Shown here: piece after piece, positions 11,845 to 23,043 of the stretch | Numbering within the stretch: the stretch's first letter is position 1 | How the letters are laid out: every line of letters begins with the position of its first letter | Assembly: GCA_900660155.1 (NCBI GenBank) | Contig: CABFPE010000137.1 | Span: 998,309-1,062,308, forward strand | DNA: 64,000 nt | DNA from: Hofstenia miamia | Lineage: Eukaryota; Xenacoelomorpha; Acoela; Hofsteniidae | Direction: 5' to 3' | Notes under the pieces: generated by a model | What the model was told of the DNA's origin: nothing | What the model saw: the letters and a program-made list of their open reading frames with translations, nothing else | Database searches by the model: none | Made by a program: the position numbers and the translations under genes

Positions 11845-14800
11845 CTGGGAACCAAATTTTGGCTAAAATTGAGTACTTCCAATTTACTTTCAGGTTATAA
11901 TTTATTTAAATTTCTTTAAAACATAGATTTATAGTCTTCAATGGGGATAAGTGCATGTTCATATTTGAACAAAGCAAAGAACATCTCCTTGTATTGATGT
12001 TTATAAAAATGATAATTTTGTCATTGATAATAATAGACAATAATATTTCTACAATTTTAGGACATTTTTTTTTGATGCAAGTTAAAAGTACAATATAGTG
12101 TTACACTGGTAGAAGTATACATTTCTACGCTTTTTACTTTGATTTCTAAAGTTCTATTACACTTCTTCACATGTAAAATCCTCTCATTTGTTTGACAAGC
12201 GATTGAAATAGTCAATTTTTTTCTTCTTGCTTCCAAACGAACGCAATGGTTGTAAGACTGCAGAAATAAAGGAAAATGGTAGTATTTCTATAATGATTTC
12301 CTCATTTCTATTTTTTTGCACTGCAATTAGTCAAAGTTTGATTACAGTAGGGCTTTGGCTATATACATATGCATTTCAACAATAAATGATCATACAGCAA
12401 AAGCTAAGCAGTAAGTTCACCTGCATCTGAGATATTTTATATAAAGCTCTTTATTGTTTACAATTAAATTGAAAAAATAATATGAACCCCCTAATATAGG
12501 AGTTTTGTTAATTTTGGCTTCAAATCATGCTTATTTTAGAGTTTCCACGAGGTGCAGTTTTGTGTAGAAATTATAGATACGTATCATAGAAAAAAGTATT
12601 ACACTACAATGTTAAAAATGCAGCATTAAGTAATGAGAAAGAGATGCAATTCACAACTATGCATCTATTTAATGAGAAATAACCTATTCTCTCTTATTTT
12701 CACTCCTGTTTCAATGAAACGTTCTTGTAAACAAGGACAAGGCTGTCACTTTTTAATTATTTCGTGTACAAAAGCGTTGAAAAGTACATTATTCACTTTT
12801 CACCAATCCATGTGTAACTAAATTAATATTTTAAAAATAAATTATTTCCAATAATACAGCTGGTGATGAACCAATGGATGCGTCAATTAACTAAAAATGC
12901 ATTAAAGGAAAAGGAGCTAATCTAAGACTTTTCTTTACAGCATTATTTCGTTGCACTCTCGTCAAGTATTTAGGTACTATTAATTCGATATAGGGTTAAT
13001 TATTGAATATTTGCAATTAGCAATTGATTACAATAATTAATATAGTTACAAAAAATTGCAATTTTCTTGTAAAAAACATATATGAAACTTACAGAGAAAA
13101 TTCAACTTTTACATATCAAGAATGGGCAGGTCTATTGGGGAACATGCAATGTTGAACATTTCTATTAAAGAGTATTGCTGTGGTGACTGAATTTCATGAA
13201 AAGATTAATAATTTTTTTTGAAAAATTTCGAATTTTGAAGATTAAAATTCTCTCTATATCTAATGTTTATAAAGTTTTGAGCTCATAGAATCAACAAGGA
13301 ACATCGAGTGTTTCTTGATATATGCAAAGATATCACAAACTCATTGAGGCGTGCGTGCGCAAAATCAGAAGTCGCGGGACCGATGGGACAGAGCCAAATC
13401 GCGGATCTAGACCAAAAAAGAAAGAGAATACTCTCCTCTATCACGTGTTCCTTTCAAATGGAGAATACGGTTAATAGTTTTTGTGCTTATAAGCGTTTAA
13501 ATAATTTTTATAAAATCATGAAATTTTTTCAAATATCGCCTGGTTTGTTATATTTGTTGCCAATCACTACTTTGCGTCAAATAGCCAAAATCTTAATCTA
13601 GTTTCTGCTTGCCTTCAAAAAGTAACTAAGATAAACTTAAGTTGCATACTGCTTGAATCGAATAATGTATATACCTAAAAAACCGAAGATTCTAACCCGA
13701 GCCGAGAAATCTGGTTTGTTTTTCTGTCTATACGACATGGTACTTTGAAATCTAACGAATCAATATTACAACTTATTATAGTAAATCGATGCTTTAGTGA
13801 TCTTTGAATGTTAATAAACTGCAAGCTCCTCGAAATATTATTTAATTCATAAAATGGTGTGATTCATACACAGAAAATTTTTTGAAGCCCACAAAAATTT
13901 TATACTTTGGCAACTGTTCTTCTATTGACTAGAACAAATGTCATGTGAGTTTATTTGTTTGGTATGTTCTTCAGATTTTCTTCTGATTTGAAGCTTTCTA
14001 GATGCAGACATTCTATTGTTTCAAAGGAAATGCATTAAAAATTAATAGTATTTTTCAACAGATGTCAATCGAAGGATTTGTTAAAGCAAACTTTCTATTT
14101 TTATAAAACAACTAGATTTATCTCTTTTAAAAGGAAATACGAAATTGTGCACTCATCCAATAATTTGAAGGCTATTTTTTTCATTTTCTGATTCAGCCAA
14201 ATCAGCCTATGGTGAAGTTAAAGAGATAGCTCATCGTCTGCGAATTTTTGCAATGCAAAGAAGTGTAAGCCATATCAGATCTTACCGTTGACTTTAATAG
14301 GTAGTTATGTATCAAGAGGCTTTCTGAGATTTTAACACATTGATTATTTTAAAGGCATATAACTGTTTAGAGACGAGCACGTGTTAATGCAAATGTTAAG
14401 CACACAGAATATGTAAATCTAGAGAATATACTTCCATCTAAAAACAGCACACTATTTTTCTAAAATGTATTACATTGATCAGTATCAGAAACTTATTTTT
14501 TATAATTTTTAGTCCTAAGGAAATTGCTACCGTTACCACACTCGTATCAAATTTATCTCAGACAAAATGCAAAGGTTCAAAGTTTCTTTTTAAGATACAT
14601 TTTATGTTAGGGTAAACAATTAAATTATAATTATGGACCCTGAGAGCATTTCTACGCATTTATTTAATTATCTCAGAGGTTATTTTGGAATTAGGAAATG
14701 CTTTGAACACGTAATTAGAAGCGGGTTTAACCCAGTTTTCATTTAAGTTTTCAATGGAAATCTAATCAAGGAAATATTTTATCCATCCGAGAATGTTGGA

Positions 14801-16783
14801 ATGAAGAACAAAGCGCGTGAGAGGATGATAACCAAACATTTCCCGCCCAGTAAACAATTTTGACGTTCGGCGACTCCGACATGTCGCTCTGCGGCCGCTT
14901 GGTATTTTCAATTATCAATGGCACTAAACGAATTATTCCATTGATTTGATGACCTAATTTGATAGGCCATAATCTGGTTTCATTTCATTAAACGAAATTG
15001 GATTCTTGCCTTCTAAAATGGGTCATACAGAGACATCAGATATTAGACGTCTTTGTAAAAATGTCTTAAATGTGTATTTATTCATGATTTTAAGTAGTAT
15101 ACAATGCAATTAGTTACGAATTAGTAATTGTATCTAAAATAGCTACCAGTAAAAGAAACCGATGACGTGAGAATAATTTTAGAATGCATCAGTTGTCCAC
15201 TTTTATTGTAGGAAGCGAAGTTGTGACATTTCCTAACTTTTTATTAAGATTATAGTACAGGCCCTAGTTAATTAAAGCAGATACTAATATCATATTTGTA
15301 TTTGAAAATTTCAGACGGTTTTAATTTTTGTTAGCTTTGAACATGCATATTTATATCTTGACACTCAAAATAAAAATACTTACCGCATGTACTCTTAAAA
15401 TCAAATACTTGGGTATCATAAGAGGGGGCCTGAAAATTTTCTTTGGATGGCCCATGATATCAATTATACTTGGCAGACAAAAAATGAACACTGAACACTT
15501 TAAGAAAGATATACAAATGATATCTAATTGTGACGACTAATGATCGTTTGTTCCTAATTTTCGATATCATGCTGTTAATATTTCGGAATATTTTTTCATT
15601 TTTATATTATATATGTTCGGATTTCGTTGAGAAAATAGCAATTCAGGTAACTGTGACTTACTCAAAGGTTTCATTGTGGGCATCAAGCATCTGCGAACTA
15701 ATGAACGAAATGTGGGAATATTTGCCTTAAGGTCATGGGACTTGATACCTGCCTGTATCTTATTAAGTAGTAAAATACTATTTTGGAACACGGATCCACA
15801 TCCGATTTACAATTTGTTGTTAAAAAACAAATAAAGTCACTTATAGTAATATAAAGAACTAAAATTGGTCAGCGATGGAGCTGTAAATATGGATCTGAGA
15901 ATAATTTCTCAAGATTTCATTATCATTCGAAAAATGTCTCTAGTGATTTGTACATTAGCGGAATTGTCAAATGGAGCAAAAATATTTTTTGACTATGCAG
16001 ATTTTTACTGCAATTTTCTTATATTTTTAAATTTAGCTTAGATGATATTCGAATGGGTTTCACAGCAGGTTTAAAGATAGAAATGAAATTGTTTTCTTGG
16101 AGTTTTTATCCTTTAACTTTGCAATTAGTTCTGAAGCCACATGCTGGTTAAATCTGCCTTTTAAGAATATATAGTTTTGTTACTAATATTGGCTAGTGGC
16201 ACTAGACAGTACATTGTATCAAATGCAACTTAAGTTAAAAAGATTTTAATAGATTTTTAGTTTCTCTTCAAAATATGGCAAAAAACTGTGAAGTATGTTC
16301 GCTAAAAGTTACAATTAATTTGAAGGGATCATTTCTATAAAACTATGACAAATATAAGAAATAGTATACGAGAAAAAATCAATATACGAAGCAAAATCTG
16401 ACAAATATGCGAATATTTGATACACGAAAAATCTGATATGAGCCAATGTCCTGGCACTAGGGTTGAAAATTTAATGTGCTTCTTCTAAGCTGCAGTGTCT
16501 TTTTCTATTGGTATTTTTGCTTAATATTTTCAGCAGGTTCAGTCTGCCGACCACTGAAAACAGTGTACATGATGCCACTGTTTTCAAAAAGTATTACTTG
16601 CTTATTTTCTTCTCAAAACTTTATTTGTATTCACTATCTGCCAATGATTACTTTATATATATTTTTTTGGCGCCCTGTCCCAAACAGGCCATATATATCC
16701 GGCTTTCTGTATATTGGCTCCCTGTCCTGTCCTATCATTAAGACCCAATGTAAATGAAAAATTTCAACTCAAAATTCTTAAAG

Positions 16784-16786
<3 letters not shown>
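11845..16786. other. Gene-free AT-rich stretch with two GC-richer patches
   Basis: No gene can be supported. Two patches depart from the AT-rich background: 13345-13415 (CpG-bearing, overlapping a 97-codon ORF of no recognisable family) and 14855-14905 (CpG-rich, with GCGGCCGC at 14891). A weak exon-like segment (acceptor near 12330, GTAAGT near 12409) is open for about 25 codons. That is too short to claim. Confidence 0.55.
14855..14905. other. Small GC- and CpG-rich island
   Basis: About 50 bp contain GCGGCCGC and several CpG pairs inside DNA that is otherwise very AT-rich. On the minus strand an ATG (14883-14881) opens a frame of roughly 38 codons. It could be a promoter or first-exon fragment, or part of an old transposon. 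Nothing else around it supports a gene. Confidence 0.3.
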
Positions 16787-16830
<44 letters not shown>

Positions 16831-16831
16831 T
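16787..16831. repeat. (TA)n microsatellite ending in an N
   Basis: TA tract with one TG step. It ends at a single N (16832), again placing an assembly uncertainty next to an AT repeat. Confidence 0.9.
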
Positions 16832-16832
16832 N
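16832..16832. other. Single ambiguous base (N) after (TA)n
   Basis: Unlike the N positions at 8447 and 10388, I see no duplication or inversion around this one. It may mark a collapsed or unresolved AT tract. Confidence 0.7.
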
Positions 16833-16868
16833 CTAAATATCGAATTACCTAATTTAATTGTTTTTTAG

Positions 16869-16992
16869 TTCGGTTCTTTGATTACCATCACTACCACATC
16901 TTACAATTTAACACTAGATGCCGAGAAAGTAGGAAGAGATTTTTCTAAGAATGATGAAGATTTTTACAAAGATAACAAAAGCGACATTGTTG
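16869..16992 (+). CDS. Candidate internal coding exon (unknown protein)
   Basis: A T-rich tract ending in TTTTTTAG (to 16868) is followed by 124 nt open in frame 1 for 41 codons, then an ideal donor GTAAGT at 16993. The other two frames close after 3 and 25 codons. The second half is rich in Asp, Glu and Lys codons with purine-first bias (for example ...DAEKVGRDFSKNDEDF...), and an N-x-T site is present; this looks more coding than its surroundings. I do not recognise the family. The exon ends with one spare base (G), which fits the phase of the candidate terminal exon at 26225 but also allows other partners such as 18173. It is an inference from splice signals and composition only; chance could produce one or two such segments in a window this size. 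Confidence 0.4.
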
Positions 16993-17749
16993 GTAAGTTC
17001 TTTTAAGATTACTAAAGAGGATTACTTCAAACATTTCTAATGCATTTGCAAAACCAGCTTGCATACTGCAAATATCAGTTTGACTGAACTATATTTTATA
17101 TGTGGACGGAATAATTTGTTTGCGGTCCACAATTTTCCGACTTGTCTTATATACGACAGGCGTTATCACGACTTTGATATCAAACAAGCTATTGTATGAA
17201 AACAGTTGTTAAGAAAACTAGTATAGCAAATTTGAATATGATATGTTATTGGCCCCTAGTGCCCTATTTTTGTTGTATCTTCAGTTCCACTTCTCTGTAT
17301 TCGCTTTAGTAGACTATTATTTTATTAGAGAAGCGAGTTGTTATCAATGATGTCCAGTTAGCGGTTTTTATAAGATCGTAAAACTTAATAATATTTATTG
17401 GCATTGCATATACGAATTGGAATTTAAAATCCGTATTTATCCGATTTTTAAAAATGAAAATAATGTTTTTATCATAATATAGAAAAAATAATAATCAAAC
17501 AAAATTATACAATATAAGGCGAGTTTGTGTACCGAACCGCGCTCATCACTAATACCTGGACATAAAAAGTATATAATATTTCAAAGTAAACTTTTGAAAA
17601 TGTTATACCATGACTTATTGAATCGCTGGAAAATAATATTTCGCATATTCGATTTTATAAATTTATACGATTCTTTTACATAAAATCGTATTTACTAATT
17701 TTTTTTATTCATGGAAGTCATGCAAGTCAGGGGTAGAATGACAATTTGC

Positions 17750-17964
17750 CAGGGGTCGCCTACTTCTTCGAAATGATACAATTTTTATTCAATAAATTTC
17801 ACATCCTTTGAACTAGAAGAGACATTTAAAATGATACCAAAATTGTTCTAATAGCGTAAATATTGAGGAGGTTGTCGACTCTAGTTTACAAAATTTACGA
17901 CTGGAAAAAATATTCATTGGAAATATTATTGAGTTCAAGGTTCAAGAAAGTTTGAGAATCACCG
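17750..17964. mobile_element. Possible eroded hAT non-autonomous element
   Basis: The left edge begins CAGGGGTCGCCTACTTC. The right edge, read on the minus strand, begins CGGTGATTCTCAAACTT, which resembles the well-known CAGTGGTTCTCAA hAT terminus. The two edges pair only loosely and I find no 8-bp target-site duplication, so the boundaries are tentative. Confidence 0.3.
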
Positions 17965-18172
17965 GTATATACGAATTTTCATTCTAACTGAACATCACTG
18001 GTTGTTATATGTTTTTTGGATTATGTCTATTTAAATTTGAATATTCAGTAACAATTTAAGGTTGTTTTTGACGTGTCTATCATTCACATGTATTGTATGC
18101 TATTGTAATATTAGACTTGAAAGGTAGCAAATTTCAAAGACATATAACTACAAATGCTGTTTTTCCTTTTAG

Positions 18173-18359
18173 TAGATATGGTGAAATTGTGTTGTTAAGG
18201 CACACAAAGTGCTTATTAGAAGTAATTGGCGTTAATCAGTGTTGGAAATATTCTATTATAAAAATTCTTCGTAAATTAGATGCATCCTTCTTATTTATCA
18301 ATAAATTTAATGTAAAACAAGTGCAAGGTTTCAGTTCAATTAGACTATTAGGCTTTTAA
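18173..18359 (+). CDS. Candidate terminal exon (unknown protein)
   Basis: A strong pyrimidine tract (GTTTTTCCTTTTAG, ending 18172) precedes a frame open for 61 codons to TAA (18357-18359). The exon would start with one base completing a codon. The peptide begins RYGEIVLLRHTKCLLEVIG and shows no family I know. The frame is also open upstream of the acceptor for nearly 30 codons, which weakens the splice argument. No canonical polyadenylation signal lies close by. It may be a chance ORF in AT-rich DNA. Confidence 0.22.
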
Positions 18360-20400
18360 AAGCCAAGATCAATAAAACTACAAGAGGTGGGGCAAATAGT
18401 GAACAGATTGAATGTTCATACTATTTATATAATTTAAAATCAAAAAGTGCGTCACTGACAATTCATTCAAGTGAGTTGCAAAAGTACTTAAAAGGATACA
18501 TATAGGTAGCACATACTTCAGATTTTTGATATATTTTTCAAATAGGTTATTTCAACTGAAAGGATATTCGAGAAATTATTCAAATGACAGTAGATCGAAA
18601 TACATAATAATTGTAAATTGTAAACTTCCGAGATTTCACGTATCTAAGCACGAATATTGAGCTTTGAATGATTGAAATCTGGTCTTATGAAATTTTCCTT
18701 TGTATTATCAACTATTAAATTCAAAGCCCATTGTTTAGAAATTGCAACTTCAGATTTATGCAAACCATCTTAAACACTTCCATATTATATTTCTTTTGAA
18801 TTGTAGGAGTTAGATAAACAATTTGGATGAAATTTTCTATTCGTCTTTTGAAGGCCATAACCCAAAATAGAGTAATTGAATACGCGGAAGGTAAAAAATA
18901 ATTTACAGAGTAAGTTAAAACTAAGGTAAGAAATAATCGAGGTTTTACAATTTAGTTAAATAGGAATCGTTTTTAAGTTACAAAATGACAACAGGCAAAT
19001 TAGAAAAATACCTCGCAATCAACTACATTTTGAATGTAGATCAACACGCCTAAAAATTGTCCATTTCATTCCTCTTTCCTTGCTAAAATAGTGCATCTTC
19101 CAATTTTCCATTTGCCAATTATAAAAGGGGGACAGAACACTTAGATAATATGGATAAGGGGTGGCTATTAGATAGTGACATAAAGTACTCGTTTAAACTC
19201 GACCCAATTTCGGATGAGGCTGGGTTAGGTTCGGGTTCAAAGCTTAGATCGATTGATCAAAGAGTTACCGATGTTTACCATCACTCGATTTGAGAATTTT
19301 CCAAGACGGGAAATAATACAAATAATTGATATGATTTCGATTATCAGTTGATTAGAGAGAGATCCACGATGCTAAATACTGCGAATCGAAGTCTATTGTC
19401 CGGGTCGGTTTCTGGCAGTAAATTTTGGGGTTAGCTTGTATCGCGTTCGGATAGTGAATACTGTGATCAGCTCGGTTCCGTTCCATTCTAAACTCATATT
19501 GTCACTCTCAGGCTATTTATTCTATATCATATGCAAGTTCGCTGTCTTAGTTATTTAGTCGCCTGTCGTATTTTCTGTAATACTGCAAACGGCAAGATTG
19601 GAAAAATATTTTAATGATTTCCAATCCATAAATGTCTTTGAAAATTTCACCCAACCAGCTGCATAGGGACCAATACTTGGGTGTTTCACCCACGCAATAC
19701 CTAACTACCGATTTAGTCTTTCTTTTACTTTCCTGATGCATAATGAAGTGGGAAAAAAACTTTTAGAAAATATTTTCTTAAATAACTACTCATGTCTAAA
19801 CTAATTCGCCGAATATTTTCTTTATCTATATTTATCTACATCAAAAGCAGCCGCTGCCCGTGTAGGCATCTATTATCTCAAATATTAATATACAATTTTC
19901 ATTTCCAATGAAGGTGAAATGCCGCATCTAATATTAATTACTAAAATAATGAATTTTAGTTAAGCTAATACTTTAAAAAAATACATTTTTATTTCAGTTT
20001 TAATGCATATTTGTATATGCTCTTTTTCATTTTGAAAATTGATGTAAATATCTGACCCAAAACCATCCGATCCTATAAAAACCAATATATTTGTAATAAA
20101 AATTTGCTATTACTTCAATATTTTTGCACAGAGTTTTATAAATAGACTAAGGGCCAAAATATAAAAGAACAAAATATTCTATATTTTTTGATTGCAATCA
20201 CTAGTTACCAGAAAAGTAGTTAAATTGTTGACAGGGCTTCCATAAATGCCCTGCTGAGTTTTCACGCTTATGAGTATGAGCGAGCAGCCGGCGATGATGT
20301 TTGAAAGCCAACCTTAAACACTAATACTGGTAATCTTTGTTGCCTCTTAATACAAGATGTACTTTTTACTAATAAACAATTGATATAACACATATAAATA

Positions 20401-20421
20401 TATATATATATATATATATAT
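20401..20421. repeat. (TA)n microsatellite
   Basis: TA tract of about 21 bases with ATAAATA/TATTTAT shoulders that make it locally self-complementary. Confidence 0.85.
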
Positions 20422-22025
20422 TTATGTCTTTTGTCACTATAAATACTTACTTGTCAGTCGCACTACGTTTGTATTATCGACTTGCAACCAGTGTTCAGAT
20501 TTCTGATGGGGTATAGGATCTCCCATGGGAATTTGAATTCTCATTCGATGGGATTTGATGTCTAATTCCTTTGAGAAAACATTTGTCCCTTGGGATTGAT
20601 AAGAGTTCTGTGGAGCGAAGCGTTCCTAAGTTAATTTAAAACTGCGGTAAATTCATACTAGTTCTTTACGATTTTATCTTTAATCCAGAAGTGTAAACAC
20701 TGCGAATTTTTGGCTCACAGCTCGGATTGCTCCGCATCATGGACCTGAAGTCTCGCACACTTTAGGAAAAACCTACTTCGCCATATAATGGTTTATGTGG
20801 GGCGTACTATAGTTTGCTTTTAAATTTGTACAAAAGAACGATTTACGTATTTAGATGCTCATAGAAAATAATTACTTATATATAATTTTTATTGCTATCG
20901 TAGTTTATGGGTCGGGGTTTATGAAATCGTAATTTTCTACATGGCTACTTCTTTAATTTTTATCAGTGTTAACTACATCATAATTTTTCAACAAAGTTTG
21001 CATCACATAAAATTTAAGTAATTCATGGCTTGAAGCGGAATGAAATATCATACAAGGCACATTCGAAAGTCATGAGCCACCTAAATAACGGATGGCACAA
21101 TAATATGGGATCGGATGTGGTGATAAAATTATCTCTTGGGATGGCATAAATATAAAACAGAGTTGCGTACCAATCTTAGGATCCATGTTACAGTTAGCCT
21201 GGGATGGTTATGATGTTACTGTATTGTGTATTTGGAATGATTGTTATAAACTAGGAATATATTGTAAATCAAATGTTTATGAACTTTGCATGATACCAAT
21301 TAGTTACTATAAAGAGATTTCTTACAATATAAACATCTAAATAATTTCATAGATAGATAAGTACAAAGTTACAACTAGTACAGTAGATTTTCTTTTATCA
21401 ATTGAGAATTACTGCTAAATCTCCGTGCGAAAGATGTTTTGCGATTATTTAAATACATTTGTGAAAACCAATTCCCACCAAAAATACAAGAGTGATGAAT
21501 CGAAATGAAAATTTATTTGTCTGTGTTTTCGTGTTGATTTTGAATATCAAAGCCAAATGAAACAAAGAAAGCAATATTAAATTATATTTTTGAGAGTAAA
21601 ATTGACGCATTTAGAAAATTAGATTTTCCGATGCGTTATATCAATTTCCACCTTTTTGAGTAGCTGATAACCAATTTAGATAAATTGCTTAAAATCATTG
21701 CATGAAACGCGCCAAAATAGAACATTTATTTTTCTGAACATGATAATGCTCAAAACATATTAACTGAAGTTTTGTAATTATTAAGTATTTGTTCAAAATC
21801 CTATTCAGATCCTCATTATTACATGACTATGAATATAGTGTCTGATTTAACAGCACTCAGGAAATGTAATACTACAAACATACATGATATGTATTTCAAT
21901 AAAGTATTAATCAAGAGTGAATTGGCGTTATTCAAGGACTCGATGAGATGCAGGAAATTATCAGGTTAAGCATTTTAATTGGTATCAATATTTTGTATAC
22001 TCTTACCTTTAACAGTTAAAACCTG

Positions 22026-23043
22026 TTAACATTTTTACTACGTGGACACAGTTTGGGGTACTTTTTGTACCCCACAGATATTATTGAATATTGAGTATAA
22101 GAAGGATGTGTGTGTTGCACAAAAGATTTTCTTCACATGGCCAGGTGAAATATCATCCCTGATATTCCACTTTGCTAGTTTCTTTTGAGGGCGGACCATT
22201 TACATGCAAAGCAATCTTCACTATCATAAGCGTCTTACGGCGTCTTACGCAATTTTAGTAGGCATGACCAAGGCTGTAAACGGGCCATTATGTCCAGCGC
22301 AGAATGCAGGCCTACCCGACCCCGATGGATGGGACAGAAAAAAAATATGCTTGCAGGTTTTGGGCCGGGCCAAAAATAAATGAACTCAAGGCTGAAGTGC
22401 GGGCCATAAATTTTTACAAGTTTCCCAAAACTATATTTTAATTAATTTCCATTTATATTATCTGTTTATTCTGCAGCTTGTATTCAACTGTTGCAGGCTA
22501 TTAATAGTTTTGTGTTGATTTTGTTGTTGTTCCACACAATTTCTGCTTCGGGATTTACCAAAAACTACCGTTCCTTTCCAAGCTTTCTTATGGGAAAAAA
22601 GTTCTACAAATGAATGTAGATTATAAGCAAAATGAGCATAATCTTAAAATTACATGTTATTTATTTTTTTACTCAGCAGCAACTATAACCATTAACTGCG
22701 AGTATCAAGGTATTCACTCTTTTCAGGATTTTCCAGAATTTATCTCAAACAATATAGACATGCCTTGGATAAATGACAAGAAAAAAGTACGTCAGATTAA
22801 TTCTGTAGTCTAAGAATGAAAATCATAAAAACACTGTAAAATCCCAAAAATATAGTTGAGTTTTCATTGAATTATAATATTTGTCGATTACCAAGGCTGT
22901 GAGGTCGCTCATTCTAGAATAATATCCACTTATACAGTTTAAGTTTTGAATATTGCGTAGCTTACATTATTTTTCAAGAATCAAGAGTCAAATAATTGAT
23001 GCTGCATATCTGGGGTATAAAAAGTACCCCAAACCGTCTTTAA
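22026..23043. mobile_element. About 1-kb DNA transposon with palindromic inverted terminal repeats
   Basis: A 33-bp end at 22048-22080 (GTTTGGGGTACTTTTT then GTACCCC) recurs inverted at 23004-23036 with about three differences. Each end is itself a hairpin, GGGGTAC-N5-GTACCCC on the left and one mismatch on the right. A TTAA lies just outside each end (22026-22029 and 23040-23043), so a TTAA-targeting family such as piggyBac is possible, but the spacing from TTAA to the repeat differs (18 versus 3 bases). No transposase is visible. A 67-codon ORF at 22610 shows no DDE-type motif, so the element is non-autonomous or degraded. It carries an internal hAT-like patch (22271-22410). Confidence 0.6.
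22271..22410 (+). mobile_element. GGGCC-rich hAT-like dispersed repeat fragment
   Basis: It starts CAAGGCTGTAAACGGGCC and contains GGGCCGGGCCAAAAATAAA. A diverged relative lies in the palindrome arms at about 54870-54950 (CAAGGACGAAAGCGGGCC ... GGGCCGGCCAAAAATAAA) and its mirror at about 48383-48463. Three shared blocks in the same order argue for one repeat family. A hAT assignment rests on the CA-GG-type start only; no target duplication was found. Confidence 0.4.

Larger units (their letters stand above)
16993..22025. other. Mostly featureless AT-rich stretch
   Basis: If 16869-16992 is an exon, this is its downstream intron. It holds a possible eroded hAT fragment (17750-17964), an exon-like segment (18173-18359), an (AT)n tract (20401-20421) and a patch of GGTCGGG-type sequence near 19200-19440 typical of old hAT subterminal repeats. 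A short CAGGGC...GCCCTG hairpin lies at 20234-20255. I see no other gene or RNA. Confidence 0.5.

Noticed and set aside
12332-12408. Short exon before GTAAGT
   Set aside because: Twenty-five codons, a weak acceptor, and more than one possible start; chance is sufficient.
14832-14883. Minus-strand MSESPNVKIVYW... as a selenoprotein W-like start
   Set aside because: VKIVY resembles the family start, but the following CxxC/U site is absent and there is no exon support.
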